This document shows positions 1-5,407 of a DNA stretch of 9,112 nucleotides, in pieces (positions within the stretch are counted from its first letter, which is position 1; the number at the start of each line of letters is the position of its first letter). The position numbers and the translations under genes are program-made. The DNA comes from Acidiferrobacterales bacterium (GTDB lineage Bacteria; Pseudomonadota; Gammaproteobacteria; Acidiferrobacterales; Sulfurifustaceae), in assembly GCA_919902095.1 (NCBI GenBank), contig CAKKQL010000034.1, forward strand, positions 1 to 9,112, in the 5' to 3' direction. The notes beneath the pieces are model-generated. The model saw only the letters and a list, made by a program, of their open reading frames with translations. It ran no database searches and was not told the DNA's origin.

Positions 1-778
1 TGACTTCGTTCTGGTCGACCTTCATGTCGTCGCGCCAGGTGCCGATCACGGAGAAATCGGCGCGCTGGATCGAGTTCATGCAGTCGTTCGGGCAGCCCGA
101 GACCTTGAACTTGAACTTGTACGGCAGGGCCGGACGGTGCATGTCGTCGATGAAGTCGTTCACCAGCATACGGTGAATCTTCTGCTCGTTGGCGCAGGAT
201 TGTTCGCAGCGCGCCGCGCCGACGCACGACATGGCGGTGCGCACGCACGGACCGGCGCCGCCGAGGTCGAAGCCGTATTCGTTGACTTCGTCGAAGAAGT
301 GCTGGGTCTTCTCGGAGGTGGTGCCGATGAACATGATGTTGCCGGTCTGGCCGTGGAACGCGATCAGGCCGGAACCGTACTTGTTCCAGGAGTCGGACAG
401 CGTCCGCAGCATCTTGGTGGTGTAGTGGTTGCCGGGGGCCGGCTGCACGCGCAGGGTGTGGAATTCCTTGGACTCGGGGAACATCGCGGCCACTTCCGAG
501 AAGCGCGGAATGATGCCGCCGCCGTAGCCGAACACCGAGACCGTGCCGCCCTTCCAGTAACCGAGGCGGGTCTTGTACGAGTACTCAAGCTGGCCGAGGA
601 GGTCCACCATCATGTTGTTGTTCATGGCCAGGCGCTTGAGCCCGGTCACGAAGCTCGGCCACGGACCGCTCTCGAGCTGGTCGAGCATCGGCGTCGCGTG
701 GAACGGCTTGGTGGACTTCTTCTCCTTGGGGAGATAGGTGCTGTGCTTCTCGGGATTCTTGGGTTTGTTCTGAGCCAT
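1..778 (-). CDS. dsrA: Dissimilatory sulfite reductase alpha subunit, N-terminal part (runs off left edge)
   Basis: DsrA is the alpha subunit of the cytoplasmic siroheme sulfite reductase. In sulfur oxidisers it runs in reverse, releasing sulfite from sulfur delivered as DsrC persulfide/trisulfide. The visible 259 residues start at ATG 778-776, 7 nt after a perfect AGGAGG. Family signatures are HATPMLDQLESGPWPSF (27-43), FGYGGGIIPRF (83-93), and the siroheme-[4Fe-4S] ligands C-x5-C (C185, C191) and C-x3-C (C229, C233), followed by the GTWRDDMKVDQ stretch. The N-terminus has a roughly 25-residue Lys/Pro-rich lead before HATPML, which I take as real because the RBS is so good. The reading frame is open to base 1, so dsrB and the rest of the operon probably lie to the left. 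The oxidative (rDsr) direction is inferred from resemblance to Allochromatium-type DsrA and from neighbours; phylogeny would be needed to prove it. Confidence 0.96.
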   Translation of the reverse strand, partial: MAQNKPKNPEKHSTYLPKEKKSTKPFHATPMLDQLESGPWPSFVTGLKRLAMNNNMMVDLLGQLEYSYKTRLGYWKGGTVSVFGYGGGIIPRFSEVAAMFPESKEFHTLRVQPAPGNHYTTKMLRTLSDSWNKYGSGLIAFHGQTGNIMFIGTTSEKTQHFFDEVNEYGFDLGGAGPCVRTAMSCVGAARCEQSCANEQKIHRMLVNDFIDDMHRPALPYKFKFKVSGCPNDCMNSIQRADFSVIGTWRDDMKVDQNEV

Positions 779-785
779 TTGACTG

Positions 786-791
786 CCTCCT
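786..791 (-). promoter_or_regulatory. Shine-Dalgarno of dsrA
   Basis: Perfect AGGAGG on the minus strand, 7 nt before the dsrA ATG (778). It fixes the dsrA start and implies strong translation. Confidence 0.85.
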
Positions 792-1041
792 GTAGAAGGA
801 CATTTCAGCGTTCAGCCTGTGCCGCGCAATATCGGCACCGGCGAATTCTTGTGGCCGCCAGGGGAGGGGTAATTCCAGGAAATCGGTTTGCCGGCTTGCC
901 AAATCCGGCCAGCGAACCCATCATAGGCGCGTTTTCCGCGCCTTGCCCTACCCGCACAGTCCTGCCACACGGCCGTGAGTTTAGGCCCGCGCTTCACTGG
1001 AGTTAAATCCTGCCTTGGAGGGGGACGTCGGGTTTCTCGTG

Positions 1042-1057
1042 TATCCCTTTGGGGATA
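1042..1057. promoter_or_regulatory. Small palindrome, possible operator
   Basis: TATCCC and GGGATA are perfect 6-bp arms around a 4-bp spacer, in the gap between divergent genes. Position suggests an operator; no known regulator site was recognised. Confidence 0.3.
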
Positions 1058-1073
1058 GATAAGTCACGCTTAT

Positions 1074-1090
1074 AGGAAAATATCTTTCCT
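1074..1090. promoter_or_regulatory. Small palindrome next to the putative promoter
   Basis: AGGAAA and TTTCCT are perfect 6-bp arms around the spacer ATATC. The right arm reaches the candidate -35 box of the plus-strand promoter (1089-1094), so a bound protein there could block or assist transcription. The function is inferred from position only. Confidence 0.3.
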
Positions 1091-1117
1091 GACAGAATAT
1101 TGTGTTCAATAAGTAAT
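1089..1117 (+). promoter_or_regulatory. Candidate sigma70-type promoter for the dioxygenase operon
   Basis: CTGACA (1089-1094, 5 of 6 matches to TTGACA), a 17-bp spacer, then AGTAAT (1112-1117, 4 of 6 matches to TATAAT), inside the AT-rich core. It would give a leader of about 75 nt before ATG 1199. The match is moderate. Confidence 0.3.
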
Positions 1118-1198
1118 CTACTCAGGTATTTTCCAAGGCGATTTCGGCAGTCGTACCCGATTCTGGCGGTCCCGAGACATTCATTCTCAACAGGTCAA

Positions 1199-2137
1199 AT
1201 GCATACCGATAATACAATCCGGGAATACCGGACCGACAGCCCGTTTGTGTTCGAAAACGAGACAAGCTACCGGCGCTGGCGTGACTGGAAGCTCGAAGGC
1301 TATCCGCTGGAGGCCACGGCGCTGGTGGTCGAGGTCGGCGATCCCCGCCACCTGGAGCCGGCGGAGGCGGGGGAGATGACGCGCATCTGCCGCAAGGCCA
1401 ACATGGTTATTTATCGCAGCCGCCTCGGCAGGCTGGCCGACAAGGGTATCCCGCGAAAGCTCGGCGCGCGCTTCGGCCTGAACCGGCTCGACAGCAACCT
1501 GCTGGCGGACGACGACAGCATCACCTCCCTTGAGGTGGTGCCGGGCAAGTCCGGTCGCGGGTACATCCCGTATTCGAACCGCCGGCTACTGTGGCACACC
1601 GACGGCTACTACAACCCGGACGCCTGCCGTGTCCGCGCGTTCGTGCTGCATTGCGTCCAGCCGGCCGCCGACGGCGGCGAGAATGCGCTGCTCGATCCCG
1701 AGATTGCCTACCTCCGGCTGCGCGACGCCAATCCGGACCACGTGCGCGCACTCATGGCGCCCGATGCCATGACCATCCCGCCCAACATCGAGGCGGGCGC
1801 CGAGCGTCCGGCCAGTGTCGGTCCGGTGTTTGCCATTGATTCAGCCGGCGGCAACCTCCATATGCGATACACGGCACGCACGCGCTCCATTGTCTGGAAA
1901 GACGACGCCGCGACGCGTGCCGCGGTGCAGGCGCTCGAACAGCTGCTCGCGGATGGCTCGCCATACGTGTTCCGTCATCGGCTCGCGGCCGGCGAAGGCC
2001 TGCTGTGCAACAACGTGCTGCATAACCGCACGGCATTTGTGGACGATGTGGACACGGGCGCGCGCCGGCTATTATATCGGGCGCGGTATCACGACCGCAT
2101 TGCCGGCACCGGCCTGGACGAGATTTTTGAGCGCTGA
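1199..2137 (+). CDS. TauD/TfdA-family Fe(II)/2-oxoglutarate-dependent dioxygenase
   Basis: The family hydroxylates small substrates using Fe(II), O2 and 2-oxoglutarate; TauD itself releases sulfite from taurine this way. The protein is 312 aa, a normal length. The metal triad is visible as H133-x-D135 in LLWHTDGYYNP and a distal H275 in LLCNNVLHNRTAF, with R289 or R290 a plausible 2-oxoglutarate carboxylate anchor. The N-terminus SPFVFENETSYRRWRDWKL is a recognisable conserved opening in this subgroup, so I start at ATG 1199 rather than an in-frame TTG at 1100. The RBS (ACAGG, 4-nt spacing) is weak. The gene is divergent from dsrA and is followed 3 nt later by a small gene. The substrate cannot be read from sequence; an organosulfur compound is a guess from context. 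There is no signal peptide, so it is cytoplasmic. Confidence 0.88.
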   Translation: MHTDNTIREYRTDSPFVFENETSYRRWRDWKLEGYPLEATALVVEVGDPRHLEPAEAGEMTRICRKANMVIYRSRLGRLADKGIPRKLGARFGLNRLDSNLLADDDSITSLEVVPGKSGRGYIPYSNRRLLWHTDGYYNPDACRVRAFVLHCVQPAADGGENALLDPEIAYLRLRDANPDHVRALMAPDAMTIPPNIEAGAERPASVGPVFAIDSAGGNLHMRYTARTRSIVWKDDAATRAAVQALEQLLADGSPYVFRHRLAAGEGLLCNNVLHNRTAFVDDVDTGARRLLYRARYHDRIAGTGLDEIFER

Positions 2138-2140
2138 ACG

Positions 2141-2338
2141 ATGCTTTACCTGAGCGAAATTCTGCTGCAGCACCACGACATCGAGAACTTCGAGCAGTTG
2201 TGCCAGGTGGTGTCGCAACGCGCGCAGAGCGAGATGTTCTTCAAGATCGACGTGAAGCCCCCATATCCGGATACGCCCGGCAACTGGGAGGACCGGCTCG
2301 AGGGCGCGTTCGCCGGCCTCCATTCGGTGACGAAATGA
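2141..2338 (+). CDS. Conserved-looking small protein of unknown function (65 aa)
   Basis: ATG 2141 lies 3 nt after the stop of the dioxygenase gene, so the two are almost certainly cotranscribed and probably translationally coupled; no clear RBS of its own is seen. The acidic protein begins with an amphipathic helix-like stretch (LSEILLQHHDIENFEQLCQ), has a single Cys (C21), then a Pro/Tyr-rich turn (VKPPYPDTPGNWEDR) and a short helical tail. No transmembrane segment or signal is present. I do not recognise the family. Tight linkage suggests a partner or assembly factor of the dioxygenase, which is inference. The stop is followed directly by a class A repeat. Confidence 0.6.
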   Translation: MLYLSEILLQHHDIENFEQLCQVVSQRAQSEMFFKIDVKPPYPDTPGNWEDRLEGAFAGLHSVTK

Positions 2339-2345
2339 ATGGAAT

Positions 2346-2413
2346 TGACAGGATTAGCAGGATTTACAGGATTAGAAACAGAAATCCTCTCTACGATTAA
2401 TCCGTAAATCCCC
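2346..2413. repeat. Class A palindromic repeat, copy 1 (degenerate right arm)
   Basis: The left arm has three 9-bp units: GACAGGATT, AGCAGGATT and TACAGGATT (2347-2373). The right arm (2397-2413) is a decayed version, TTAATCCGTAAATCC, missing a base. It fills the gap between the 65-aa gene and the TPR-like gene. Confidence 0.8.
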
Positions 2414-2425
2414 GGCAAACCGAAT

Positions 2426-3136
2426 ATGAAATATTTAAAAGACGAAACTTTCATGATGGACATGGATGGCGGCGAGGACACAAAACAGTCCACGCACCTG
2501 CTGGAAAACAGAGTCGAGGATCTGCGTCAGCAGCTCATCGAATTGCCCGCGGGCCACGATCCGCTGGCACGCTCCGACATCCTGCTCGACCTCGGGCGCA
2601 CGCTGGTCGAGTTGCAACAGAACGAGGAGGCCTGGGATGCCGGGCGCGAGGCATTCGATCTGTATGCCGCCGCCGAAGTCTGGGAAGGCGCGGTGCAGGC
2701 GTGCGACATCCTGTTTCTCGCCGACCAGTCCGAGTCGCTGGTCGCGCTCGGTCAGGGCATCTGGCTGGCGGTGACCTATCCGGTCGATTCCGAGCTCACC
2801 GTCGCCATGCTGCAGCATGTGGTGGACGAGACCCCGCCGGATTCCGACGGCGCCGCGGTTGCCGCGACGGCGGCGCACTACATCGTCGAGCTGCGCGCCC
2901 CCGAGGGCAAGGACCGCGACAACCTGCTGTTCTATACGAACCAGTTGCTCGCCACCGTCGCGCGTCGTCACAGCGGCGTGCTCGACCAGCCGGCGTTCGA
3001 TCGCTGGTTCAAAAAGCTCGAACTTGAGGACCCGGCGAAGTTCCTGCCGCGCCTGCGCAACGTCGTGGACGTCCTGGTGCAGGACAACTGGTGGTTCGAC
3101 CGCGAGGCGCTGGCTGCCAAGCTGCCGGTGAACTGA
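2426..3136 (+). CDS. Helical, TPR-like protein of unknown function
   Basis: The 236-aa soluble, acidic protein has no signal peptide or membrane segment. Residues 24-40 look like a coiled-coil helix (LLENRVEDLRQQLIEL). Residues 48-100 resemble paired TPR helices (SDILLDLGRTLVELQQNEEA, then AWDAGREAFDLYAAAEVWEGA), and 105-185 continue as further helix pairs. The C-terminus carries FDRWFKKLELEDPAKFLPRL and a DNWWFDREAL motif. Such folds usually mediate protein contacts. The start is uncertain: ATG 2426, 2453, 2456 and 2462 are all in frame, and none has a good RBS; 2426 sits 12 nt after a class A repeat. It is bracketed by repeat copies 1 and 2, between the dioxygenase pair and the Cas6-like gene. 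I do not recognise a named family. Confidence 0.75.
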   Translation: MKYLKDETFMMDMDGGEDTKQSTHLLENRVEDLRQQLIELPAGHDPLARSDILLDLGRTLVELQQNEEAWDAGREAFDLYAAAEVWEGAVQACDILFLADQSESLVALGQGIWLAVTYPVDSELTVAMLQHVVDETPPDSDGAAVAATAAHYIVELRAPEGKDRDNLLFYTNQLLATVARRHSGVLDQPAFDRWFKKLELEDPAKFLPRLRNVVDVLVQDNWWFDREALAAKLPVN

Positions 3137-3140
3137 AAGA

Positions 3141-3232
3141 ATATAAATGGACAGGATTCACAGGATTAACAGGATTTCAAAAAAATTGTGTTGGTTTTGG
3201 CTTTAATCCTGTAAATCCTGTCTATTCGTTTT
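3141..3232. repeat. Class A palindromic repeat, copy 2 (complete hairpin)
   Basis: The left arm at 3146-3169 and right arm at 3203-3226 are inverted repeats matching at 22 of 24 positions. The left arm is followed by a third unit (ACAGGATTT), and the loop holds a TTGGTTTTGG stretch. A transcript would fold into a long stem-loop. It fills the gap between the TPR-like and Cas6-like genes and ends about 30 nt before the latter's start. Confidence 0.9.
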
Positions 3233-3263
3233 ATCTTTAAATGTTGCGGTGAGTTGATAGCAA

Positions 3264-3944
3264 ATGTTCTGGCAGGAAGAGAAGAAGTCCGACGAACGCC
3301 ATGTTGTCCCCGACGACATCGTGGACGTCGCCTATGACATCGCCTGCCGCAGCCTGCCGGTGGATCACGCCTTTGCGCTGTTCGAGGCGCTGAACCGGGT
3401 GCTCCCGTGGGTTGAGAGCGAGGCCGGTGTCCTTCCCATTCATGTCGCGGACTCCGGCAACGGCTGGATGCGGCCGGAACGCCCGGACGACCTGCTCTAT
3501 CTTTCGCACCGCACCCGCATGCTGCTGCGGGTTCCGCAGCACCGTGTTGCCGAGGCGCAGCGCCTCAGCGGGCAGACACTCGATATCGCCGGCCATGCCA
3601 TGAAGGTGGGACGGGCGACGGTCCGCCCGCTCAGTACGCATACCACGCTGTTTTCGCGCTACATCGCCGCCGACGCGGCACTTGCAGAAAATGCCTTTCT
3701 CGAACGCATGCACGCGGATCTGGCGACCATGGACGTGCATCCGCGGAAGATGCTCTGTGGCATCGAGCGGGTCATTGCCACCCCGTCCAAGCCCGTCCAC
3801 ACCCGCAGCCTCATGGTGGCCGAGCTGACGGTGGAGCAGTCCCTGCGGCTGCAGAGCCGCGGCCTCGGCGCCCTGCATTACCTCGGTTGCGGCCTGTTCA
3901 TCCCGCACAAGGACATCAAGGAAGTCAAACAGGTCTTGGATTAG
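3264..3944 (+). CDS. Cas6/Cmx6-like RAMP protein (type I-MYXAN Cas6 family), with no CRISPR nearby
   Basis: Cas6 enzymes bind a CRISPR repeat hairpin and cut pre-crRNA. This 226-aa product matches the Cmx6 branch in two blocks. Near the N-terminus is RSLPVDHAFALFEALNRVLP (30-48, with H35), then a VLPIHV segment. At the C-terminus is HTRSLMVAELTVEQSLRLQ (179-197), followed by the glycine-rich GLGALHYLGCGLFIPHKDI (200-218). The start ATG 3264 has GGTGAG 10 nt upstream. No other cas gene and no CRISPR array is in the window; instead the gene sits between a TPR-like gene and a DsrC-family gene, beside dsrA. In Cmx6 proteins I know, the glycine loop carries basic residues (R-K) where this one has LHY, which would weaken RNA contacts; an alignment is needed. 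The family assignment is fairly firm; ribonuclease activity and role are open. Confidence 0.82.
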   Translation: MFWQEEKKSDERHVVPDDIVDVAYDIACRSLPVDHAFALFEALNRVLPWVESEAGVLPIHVADSGNGWMRPERPDDLLYLSHRTRMLLRVPQHRVAEAQRLSGQTLDIAGHAMKVGRATVRPLSTHTTLFSRYIAADAALAENAFLERMHADLATMDVHPRKMLCGIERVIATPSKPVHTRSLMVAELTVEQSLRLQSRGLGALHYLGCGLFIPHKDIKEVKQVLD

Positions 3945-3964
3945 GCCGGTCTGCTTTGTATCAT
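3936..3964 (+). promoter_or_regulatory. Candidate promoter for the DsrC-like gene
   Basis: TTGGAT (3936-3941), a 17-bp spacer and TATCAT (3959-3964, 5 of 6 matches to TATAAT) overlap the last codons of the Cas6-like gene. Transcription would begin near 3971 and give a leader of about 65 nt, so the DsrC-like gene may be expressed separately from the genes upstream. Confidence 0.4.
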
Positions 3965-3966
3965 TC

Positions 3967-3983
3967 GCGCCGTTTTCCGGCGC
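3967..3983 (+). promoter_or_regulatory. GC-rich hairpin in the leader of the DsrC-like gene
   Basis: GCGCCG and CGGCGC are perfect 6-bp arms around TTTTC. No U-tract follows, so it is not a normal Rho-independent terminator. It lies at the predicted transcript start and could stabilise the 5' end or mark an operator. Confidence 0.35.
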
Positions 3984-4023
3984 ACAGTGGCACCCGCCGC
4001 ATGCATGCCCAATTCATTTCATC

Positions 4024-4030
4024 AAGGGGG
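4024..4030 (+). promoter_or_regulatory. Shine-Dalgarno of the DsrC-like gene
   Basis: AAGGGGG ends 4 nt before ATG 4035. It selects this start, which also matches the usual MSLEFNGK-type DsrC N-terminus, over an in-frame upstream ATG at 3987. Confidence 0.7.
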
Positions 4031-4034
4031 AAAC

Positions 4035-4373
4035 ATGAGCTTAGAGTTTAACGGCAAGACCATCGAAACCGACGCCAACGGCTTCCTGTTGAACCAGGAG
4101 GACTGGAGCAAGGAACTCGCCGGGCACCTGGCGCAGATGGAAGGCATCGCGCTCACGCAGAAGCACTGGGACATCATCGACTACCTGCGCGACGAGTACT
4201 TCAACAACAACGCCACTCAGCCCAACACGCGCCACATCGTCAAGGCGATGTCGGACAAATGGGGCACGAACGTCAGCCAGAAGGACGTCTACGACCTGTT
4301 CCCCAAGGATCCGAGCAAACAGGGCGGCCGTATCTCCGGTCTGCCGGAGTCGCGCAGAAAGGGCGGATACTGA
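4035..4373 (+). CDS. DsrC/TusE/RspA-family protein lacking both conserved C-terminal cysteines
   Basis: DsrC carries sulfur between sulfurtransferases, DsrAB and membrane partners using two cysteines on a flexible C-terminal arm; TusE keeps only the penultimate one. This 112-aa protein has the family fold signatures: ETDANGFLLNQEDWSKELA (11-29), LTQKHWDIIDYLRDEYFNNN (40-59), TRHIVKAMSDKWG (65-77) and YDLFPKDPSKQGGRISGLP (86-104). In canonical DsrC the last motif reads KQACRIAGLPKPTGCV. Here the first Cys is G98, the second falls at K109, and the protein ends SRRKGGY. There is no cysteine anywhere in the product. It therefore cannot be a sulfur carrier of the known type and fits the cysteine-less RspA class, thought to be regulatory. 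The intact frame, good RBS and conserved core argue against decay. A true dsrC is expected elsewhere, probably in the dsr operon left of the window. Confidence 0.93.
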   Translation: MSLEFNGKTIETDANGFLLNQEDWSKELAGHLAQMEGIALTQKHWDIIDYLRDEYFNNNATQPNTRHIVKAMSDKWGTNVSQKDVYDLFPKDPSKQGGRISGLPESRRKGGY

Positions 4374-4457
4374 AGAGGGACGAGATACAAGGTACGAGGG
4401 AAAACTAAGTCACACCGCAATTTTACCCTCGTCTCTTTGCCCTCGTGCCTCGTACCT
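4374..4457. repeat. Class B palindromic repeat (GGTACGAGG type)
   Basis: Left arm AGGTACGAGG (4390-4399) and right arm CCTCGTACCT (4448-4457) are perfect 10-bp inverted repeats. Flanking them are further GAGGGACGAG-like and CCCTCGTCTC-like near-copies, making a compound palindrome over the whole DsrC-like/sulfurtransferase gap. The sequence is unrelated to class A. The right arm ends exactly where the preferred GTG start of the sulfurtransferase begins. Confidence 0.75.
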
Positions 4458-5303
4458 GTGTTTAATACCCTCATCGACACCGGCACCCTCGCGCGCCATC
4501 TCGCCGACACGCGCTGGGTGATCGTCGACTGCCGTTTCACGCTCACCGATCCGGCCGCCGGCCGGCGCGCGTACGACGCTGGCCACATCCCCGGCGCGCG
4601 GTACGCGCATCTCAACGAGGACCTCTCCGGACCGATCACGCCGCGCACCGGGCGTCATCCGTTACCCGATCCGAATGCGCTGGCACAAAAGTTGGGCGCC
4701 TGGGGCATCGATGAATCGAAACAGGTCGTCGTGTACGACGACAGCTTCGGCGCCATGGCGTCGCGCCTGTGGTGGCTGCTGCGCTGGCTTGGACTCGATA
4801 CCGTCGTGCTGCTCGACGGTGGTTATCCCAAATGGTTGCGCGAGAAGCGGCCGCTGACGACCGAGACGCCGCGCATTCATCCAGCAAGCTTTCCGCTGCG
4901 TATCAACCACACACTGTGGGTGAATGCCGCGTTCGTCGAACAGGCCGTCAGGGACGAGGCCTTTCTCGTCATGGACGCGCGCGCCGAGGAGCGCTATCGC
5001 GGCGATATCGAGCCACTCGACAAGGTCGCCGGGCATGTCCCCGGCGCCGTGAACGTGCCCTACGACGACAACCTGGATATCAGCGGCGAGTTTCTTTCCC
5101 CCGAGGAGTTGCGCGAGCGTTATCTGGACCTGCTCGGCGGCGTGGCGCCGGACCAGGCGATCCACATGTGCGGCTCGGGTGTGACTGCCTGCCACAACGT
5201 GCTCGCGATGGAGCACGCCGGGCTGTCTGGTGGTAAGCTTTATGCGGGGTCGTGGAGCGAATGGATTACCGACCCGAACCGCCCGGTCGCCAAGGGCGAA
5301 TAG
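4458..5303 (+). CDS. Two-domain rhodanese-family sulfurtransferase (SseA/thiosulfate sulfurtransferase type)
   Basis: Rhodaneses move sulfane sulfur from thiosulfate or mercaptopyruvate to thiophilic acceptors through a cysteine persulfide. The tandem domains are visible. The inactive N-terminal domain has VIVDCRF (21-27), AGHIPGARYAHL (41-52) and VVYDDSFGAMASRLWWLLR (91-109), with Asp where a Cys would be. The catalytic domain has VMDARAEERYRG (171-182), AGHVPGAVNVPY (191-202) and the active-site loop CGSGVTAC (C238-C245). CGSGVTA resembles the mercaptopyruvate-type loop more than the CRKGVTA of classical rhodanese. I start at GTG 4458 (281 aa), which matches the usual MF-TL- opening; an in-frame TTG at 4437 lies inside the repeat. 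Neither has a clear RBS. Context suggests feeding or buffering sulfane sulfur for the Dsr pathway; the donor is unknown. Confidence 0.93.
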   Translation: MFNTLIDTGTLARHLADTRWVIVDCRFTLTDPAAGRRAYDAGHIPGARYAHLNEDLSGPITPRTGRHPLPDPNALAQKLGAWGIDESKQVVVYDDSFGAMASRLWWLLRWLGLDTVVLLDGGYPKWLREKRPLTTETPRIHPASFPLRINHTLWVNAAFVEQAVRDEAFLVMDARAEERYRGDIEPLDKVAGHVPGAVNVPYDDNLDISGEFLSPEELRERYLDLLGGVAPDQAIHMCGSGVTACHNVLAMEHAGLSGGKLYAGSWSEWITDPNRPVAKGE

Positions 5304-5310
5304 AAAAACG

Positions 5311-5400
5311 AGAATAGACAGGATTCACAGGATTAAAACTAAAAACCCAGCTTTTTGGTTTTAAGCACTAATCCTGTAAATCCTGTCCATTTATCTTTAT
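5311..5400. repeat. Class A palindromic repeat, copy 3 (complete hairpin)
   Basis: Left arm 5313-5336 and right arm 5368-5391 are inverted repeats matching at 21 of 24 positions. An inner stem pairs AAAACTAAAAA with TTTTTGGTTTT. It fills the gap between the sulfurtransferase and nitronate-monooxygenase-like genes and stops about 8-17 nt before the latter's ATG. Confidence 0.9.
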
Positions 5401-5407
5401 CTGACTA

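Larger units (their letters stand above)
779..1198. promoter_or_regulatory. Divergent intergenic region between dsrA and the dioxygenase gene
   Basis: This 420-bp stretch holds no convincing gene. Most of it is GC-rich, but about 1055-1135 is clearly AT-rich and is the likely site of promoters in both directions. It contains two perfect small palindromes: TATCCC-tttg-GGGATA (1042-1057) and AGGAAA-atatc-TTTCCT (1074-1090). A dsrA transcript starting in the AT-rich core would have a long leader of about 250-300 nt. Dsr gene expression is known to be regulated by sulfur state in Allochromatium, and a DsrC-family protein has been proposed to bind upstream of dsrA there; whether that applies here is inference. 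Confidence 0.5.

Noticed and set aside
137..1006. Long 289-codon plus-strand open frame over the dsrA region
   Set aside because: It lies antisense to the clearly conserved DsrA; its His/Val/Ala-rich translation is typical of the complement of a GC-rich gene.
1100..1198. TTG 1100 as start of the TauD-like protein, adding 33 residues
   Set aside because: The extra segment overlaps the predicted promoter, is unlike the family N-terminus, and ATG 1199 precedes the conserved SPFVFEN region.
3237..3908. 223-codon minus-strand open frame opposite the Cas6-like gene
   Set aside because: The plus-strand product has family motifs and an RBS; the antisense translation shows no recognisable domain and is a GC-rich shadow.
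3967..3983. GC hairpin as a Rho-independent terminator of the Cas6-like gene
   Set aside because: The stem is followed by ACAGTGG, with no U-tract.
3987..4034. ATG 3987 as start of the DsrC-like protein
   Set aside because: ATG 4035 has a strong RBS and gives the normal 112-aa DsrC length; the upstream extension overlaps the leader.
4437..4457. TTG 4437 as start of the sulfurtransferase
   Set aside because: It lies inside the class B repeat and adds seven atypical residues; GTG 4458 matches the family opening. Not excluded outright.
4662..5216. 184-codon minus-strand open frame inside the sulfurtransferase gene
   Set aside because: Shadow of a gene with intact rhodanese motifs.
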